This document shows, piece after piece, positions 39,760 through 42,058 of a stretch of 42,058 bases of DNA. The stretch is from the NCBI GenBank assembly GCA_013152815.1, contig JAADFO010000020.1:1-42058 (forward strand), given 5' to 3'. The first letter of the stretch is position 1. Each line of letters opens with the position of its first letter. The stretch comes from Nanobdellati archaeon (lineage in GTDB: Archaea; Nanobdellota; Nanobdellia; Woesearchaeales; JAADFO01). Position numbers and translations under genes: made by a program. A model generated the notes under the pieces. The model was not told the DNA's origin. It ran no database searches and was given only the letters and a program-made list of their open reading frames with translations.

Positions 39760-40506
39760 CTATGCTTCCTGCAACCAGCCGTATCCTTCCTTCTCAAGAC
39801 GTTCGGCAAGGTCCTTCCCGCCGGACGTCACAATCCTGCCGTCGACCATGACGTGGACCTTGTCAGGGGTGATGTATCTGAGGATCCGCTGGTAGTGGGT
39901 GATGAGGAGCATGCCGGTCTTCTCGTCCGCCACCTTGCTGATGCCCTCGGCGACGATACGCAGCGCGTCGATGTCAAGACCGGAATCGGTCTCGTCGAGG
40001 ATGGCGATCTTCGGCTTGAGCATGGCCATCTGGAGTATCTCTGAACGCTTCTTCTCTCCTCCTGAGAAGCCCTCATTGAGGAATCTCGCACGGAAGCTCT
40101 TGTCGATGTCGAGCAGCTTCATCTTCCTGTCAAGGAGCGCCATGAACTCCTTGAGATCAAGCTTCTGCCCCTTTTTGAGCCGGGCCTGCAGGGCCTGACG
40201 GAGGAAGCTCGACACGGTGACACCGGAGACGGTGCGAGGATACTGGAACGATAAGAACAGTCCGTCCCTGGCGCGCTCATCAGGAGCCAAAGGAAGCACA
40301 TCCTTTCCGCCCAGGGTGATGGATCCTCCGGTAACCTTGTACTTGGGATGGCCCATGATGGTGAAGGCAAGGGTGCTCTTCCCAGAACCGTTGGGACCCA
40401 TCAGTGCATGGATCTCGCCCTGCGGGATCTCAAGAGAGATGCCCCTGAGTATCTCCTTGTCTCCAACAGAGACCTTCAGATCCTTTATGGATAATGTCTT
40501 TTCCAT
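39760..40506 (-). CDS. sufC: Fe-S cluster assembly ATPase SufC
   Basis: 248 residues from the ATG at 40506. ABC ATPase: Walker A GPNGSGKSTLAFTIMG, Q-loop FLSFQYPRTVSGVTVSSFLRQA, signature LNEGFSGGEKKRSEILQMAML, Walker B ILDETDSGLDIDALRIVAEGI and the switch H in LLITHYQRILRYI. It powers the SufBC2D scaffold. A start at a TTG 12 codons upstream would fit the distance to a TATA box (40561-40570), but the domain begins at the ATG. First gene of the suf operon; the promoter region is shared divergently with the small membrane-protein gene. Confidence 0.95.
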   Translation of the reverse strand: MEKTLSIKDLKVSVGDKEILRGISLEIPQGEIHALMGPNGSGKSTLAFTIMGHPKYKVTGGSITLGGKDVLPLAPDERARDGLFLSFQYPRTVSGVTVSSFLRQALQARLKKGQKLDLKEFMALLDRKMKLLDIDKSFRARFLNEGFSGGEKKRSEILQMAMLKPKIAILDETDSGLDIDALRIVAEGISKVADEKTGMLLITHYQRILRYITPDKVHVMVDGRIVTSGGKDLAERLEKEGYGWLQEA

Positions 40507-40560
40507 GAGCGCGGATATCCCCCACGACAACAGCCTATACAATATAACGGGACCAATGAT

Positions 40561-40570
40561 ACTTTATATG
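40561..40570 (-). promoter_or_regulatory. TATA box of the suf operon
   Basis: Minus-strand CATATAAAGT; transcription would start about 40540, 30-35 nt before the sufC ATG. Confidence 0.5.
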
Positions 40571-40640
40571 TGTTGTCGTGTCTGCTCCGGTCTGCTTCAG
40601 AGGAGGACAGCAGGAACGGCAGGAGCGACAAAGACAGTAA

Positions 40641-40650
40641 CTTATATAAA
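40641..40650 (+). promoter_or_regulatory. TATA box of the small membrane proteins
   Basis: CTTATATAAA, 32 nt before the ATG at 40673, a leaderless arrangement. Confidence 0.6.
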
Positions 40651-40672
40651 TCCTTCTTCAGGGAAGAGCCCT

Positions 40673-40873
40673 ATGAACCTGTCTGCTTATATCCCTGCCA
40701 TCATCATCTCCTGGGCAGGAATCCTTGTCGGCATGCTTCTCATCCATATAGCTCCGGAAGAGCGAACAGGCCTGGAAAAGGCGCTTATCATCATGAGGAA
40801 GGCGATGGTCGTCATCATCGTCGTAATCCTTGGATATTCTGGCGAACAATACGGGTTTTTCATCCGGCTCTGA
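40673..40873 (+). CDS. Small two-helix membrane protein
   Basis: 66 residues: MNLSAYIPAIIISWAGILVG, a first helix, an EERTGLEKALIIMRK loop and a second helix AMVVIIVVILGYSG. No family recognised. The leaderless promoter fits the ATG. It overlaps the next frame, so the two may be coupled. Possibly an envelope or transporter accessory protein; function not assigned. Confidence 0.6.
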   Translation: MNLSAYIPAIIISWAGILVGMLLIHIAPEERTGLEKALIIMRKAMVVIIVVILGYSGEQYGFFIRL

Positions 40874-41219
40874 CCAGGTCAGCACCATCCTGGGGATCCT
40901 GATCCTCTTCGCTTTCATCGTGTCGTTCCTGAGACCGCATAGCAGACCCCTGTTCTACGGACTCCTGGGAGGGGCTGCGGCGACAGTGCAGGAACCCTTC
41001 AGGGGCATGCTCCTCCTGAGCATCTTCATCTACGGACTCCCTGACGGGACATTGATCATGGATACCAAGGAAGCGAGAAAGCTCGAAGAGAAGCCGTGGA
41101 AGGAAAGGGCACATTCTTTCTTTGCCCAGAGCAAGAAGCTCATCAATCCTACCATCAGCTATCCCTTGGCTGCCCTTTTGCTAAAGCTCCTTCTTCAGGA
41201 AATCCAGGCTCTCCTCTGA
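40830..41219 (+). CDS. Small membrane protein overlapping the preceding gene
   Basis: About 129 residues if the TTG at 40830 is used; the start is weak because no ATG or GTG lies near the first helix. Hydrophobic segments around residues 20-36 (ILGILILFAFIVSFL) and 44-70 (GLLGGAAATVQEPFRGMLLLSIFIYG), then a soluble, charged stretch (DTKEARKLEEKPWKERAHSFFAQ) and a final hydrophobic helix ending LLLQEIQALL. It overlaps its neighbour by 44 bp and converges with the VTT-protein gene, overlapping its 3' end by 39 bp. Family unknown. Confidence 0.55.
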   Translation: MDILANNTGFSSGSDQVSTILGILILFAFIVSFLRPHSRPLFYGLLGGAAATVQEPFRGMLLLSIFIYGLPDGTLIMDTKEARKLEEKPWKERAHSFFAQSKKLINPTISYPLAALLLKLLLQEIQALL

Positions 41220-41942
41220 ATCCCGTTCTATAGCATAGGTAAGATGGGAAAGCTCCTGCTCTGCTTCTTTGACCTCCCTCAAGAAGAGGATCTTGAGGCG
41301 CTGCCTGAAGAGGTAGAAGGTGCCGAACAGGGTCATCAGGACTGTCAGGAGTATCATGAGGGGACTGCCGAATTCTGTGGACATGCTCTCACCCAGCATA
41401 TTGAGGATGATGAACTGAGGAAGGAAACCGAGGAACGTCGTCCAGGTGTAGGTCCAGTATGATATCTTGGTGAGCCCCAGGAAGAATGAGACCGCATCAT
41501 TGGGAAAGAAAGGGATCAGCCGGACAAGGATGATGGGAACAGGGCCCTGGCGCCGAAAGAACCTGTCCAGATGACGCATCTCCTTCTCCTTGATGAAGGA
41601 TTCAGCCAGGGAACGCCCATACTTCCTTGTCAGCCAGAAGACGATGAGAGAACCGACCATGGTGCCGATGGTATTATAGATGGTCCCAAACCACGCACCG
41701 AAGACATAGCCGCCTGCGATGGACAGCGCCTGCCCGGGGATGGCCGAGATGATGACCTGGATTATCTGGAGAAGCATGTAGACGAACGGAGAGAGGATAC
41801 CGAACTGGAGGAGCCACGCCCGTATCCGGGCAGGATGGGTGAAGAACCCCTCTGCCGGACTGAGGAAGAGATAAGAAAGCAGCATAAGCCCTATCAGGAC
41901 GACAAAGATCGTGAGAAACCGTCGGTTATGGGATTTTTCCAT
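41181..41942 (-). CDS. VTT/DedA-type (SNARE-associated) membrane protein
   Basis: About 253 residues from the ATG at 41942 (MEKSHNRRFLTIFVVLIGLM), which has GGTG 5 nt upstream. The VTT domain is clear: IISAIPGQALSIAGGYVFGAWFGTIYNTIGTMVGSLIVFWLTRKYGRSLAESFI, LVRLIPFFPNDAVSFFLGLTKISYWTY and the following helices (quoted here in pieces of one continuous domain, residues about 55-190). Family members (TVP38, DedA, TMEM41B) move lipids between membrane leaflets. The frame continues upstream through the repeat to the window edge, but that part is probably not translated. The C-terminus is acidic and coiled. Confidence 0.82.
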   Translation of the reverse strand: MEKSHNRRFLTIFVVLIGLMLLSYLFLSPAEGFFTHPARIRAWLLQFGILSPFVYMLLQIIQVIISAIPGQALSIAGGYVFGAWFGTIYNTIGTMVGSLIVFWLTRKYGRSLAESFIKEKEMRHLDRFFRRQGPVPIILVRLIPFFPNDAVSFFLGLTKISYWTYTWTTFLGFLPQFIILNMLGESMSTEFGSPLMILLTVLMTLFGTFYLFRQRLKILFLREVKEAEQELSHLTYAIERDSEESLDFLKKEL

Positions 41943-41962
41943 GGTTGCACCCGTCTCGTCTG

Positions 41963-42058
41963 CTCGTTCTTTCACTTGTTCTCTCACTTGTTCTCTCACT
42001 TGTTCTCTCACTTGTTCTCTCACTTGTTCTCTCACTTGTTCTCTCACTTGTTCTCTCA
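41963..42058. repeat. 12-bp tandem repeat running off the window edge
   Basis: Seven exact copies of CTTGTTCTCTCA (41975-42058), preceded by one degenerate copy (41963-41974). On the minus strand each copy reads GTGAGAGAACAA (Val-Arg-Glu-Gln). The array continues beyond the window, so its true length is not visible. Confidence 0.9.

Overview
ORGANISM. The window is archaeal. It carries an archaeal-type 30S protein S15 starting MARMHSRKKG, a ZPR1 zinc-finger protein, an XPD/Rad3-family helicase, a Dph2 fragment, a cytosolic group 3b-type [NiFe] hydrogenase in the Pyrococcus gene order (hydB-G-D-A), a tRNA-Ile(GAU) with a bulge-helix-bulge intron, and many genes with a TATA box about 28-35 nt before the start codon, typical of leaderless archaeal transcripts. 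Some genes look bacterial in origin (MetK, RpiB, type II pantothenate kinase, SufBCDS), a mixture common in uncultivated lineages such as DPANN archaea. The exact phylum cannot be fixed from this window. LAYOUT. 1-2.5 kb: bacterial-type metK, then a densely folded non-coding element, then an A+T-richer HEPN/nucleotidyltransferase pair on the minus strand. 2.5-17.5 kb: a surface-polysaccharide region with a Wzx-like flippase, GT2, a GT-C-like membrane protein, a polysaccharide deacetylase, two GT4 enzymes, a sugar-nucleotide epimerase, two TIM-barrel glycoside-hydrolase-like proteins, a ParB-fold protein, a TPR protein and a DUF1616-like pair. 17.6-20.3 kb: ZPR1, a sodium:neurotransmitter-type symporter and an HD hydrolase. 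20.4-26.9 kb: hydrogenase operon hydBGDA, maturation protease, an EamA transporter and an unknown protein, converging on hypA-hypC. 27-31 kb: a structured minus-strand RNA candidate, the helicase, a small winged-helix regulator, an unknown membrane protein and S15. 31.2-35.9 kb: tRNA-Ile, a DUF3467 protein, a promoter-terminator unit with a mini-ORF, a Dph2 fragment, RpiB, a DHH phosphoesterase and pantothenate kinase. 35.9-42 kb: sufC-B-D-S, two small membrane proteins and a VTT/DedA-type membrane protein. HOW IT WORKS TOGETHER. The polysaccharide genes could build, export and trim a surface glycan. The hydrogenase would exchange electrons between NAD(P)H and protons or sulfur, with HypA/HypC and the protease maturing its Ni-Fe site and SufBCDS supplying iron-sulfur clusters. 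MOST UNUSUAL FEATURES. (1) A multi-hairpin element after metK. (2) A pseudoknot-capable RNA with a T-tract just upstream of hypAC. (3) A small promoter/palindrome/terminator/mini-ORF unit near 32.0 kb. (4) A tRNA-Ile intron at the non-canonical 30/31 position. (5) An 88-residue Dph2 remnant with its own promoter. (6) Short tandem-repeat spacers recurring between genes. (7) A promoter motif shared by polysaccharide-region genes.
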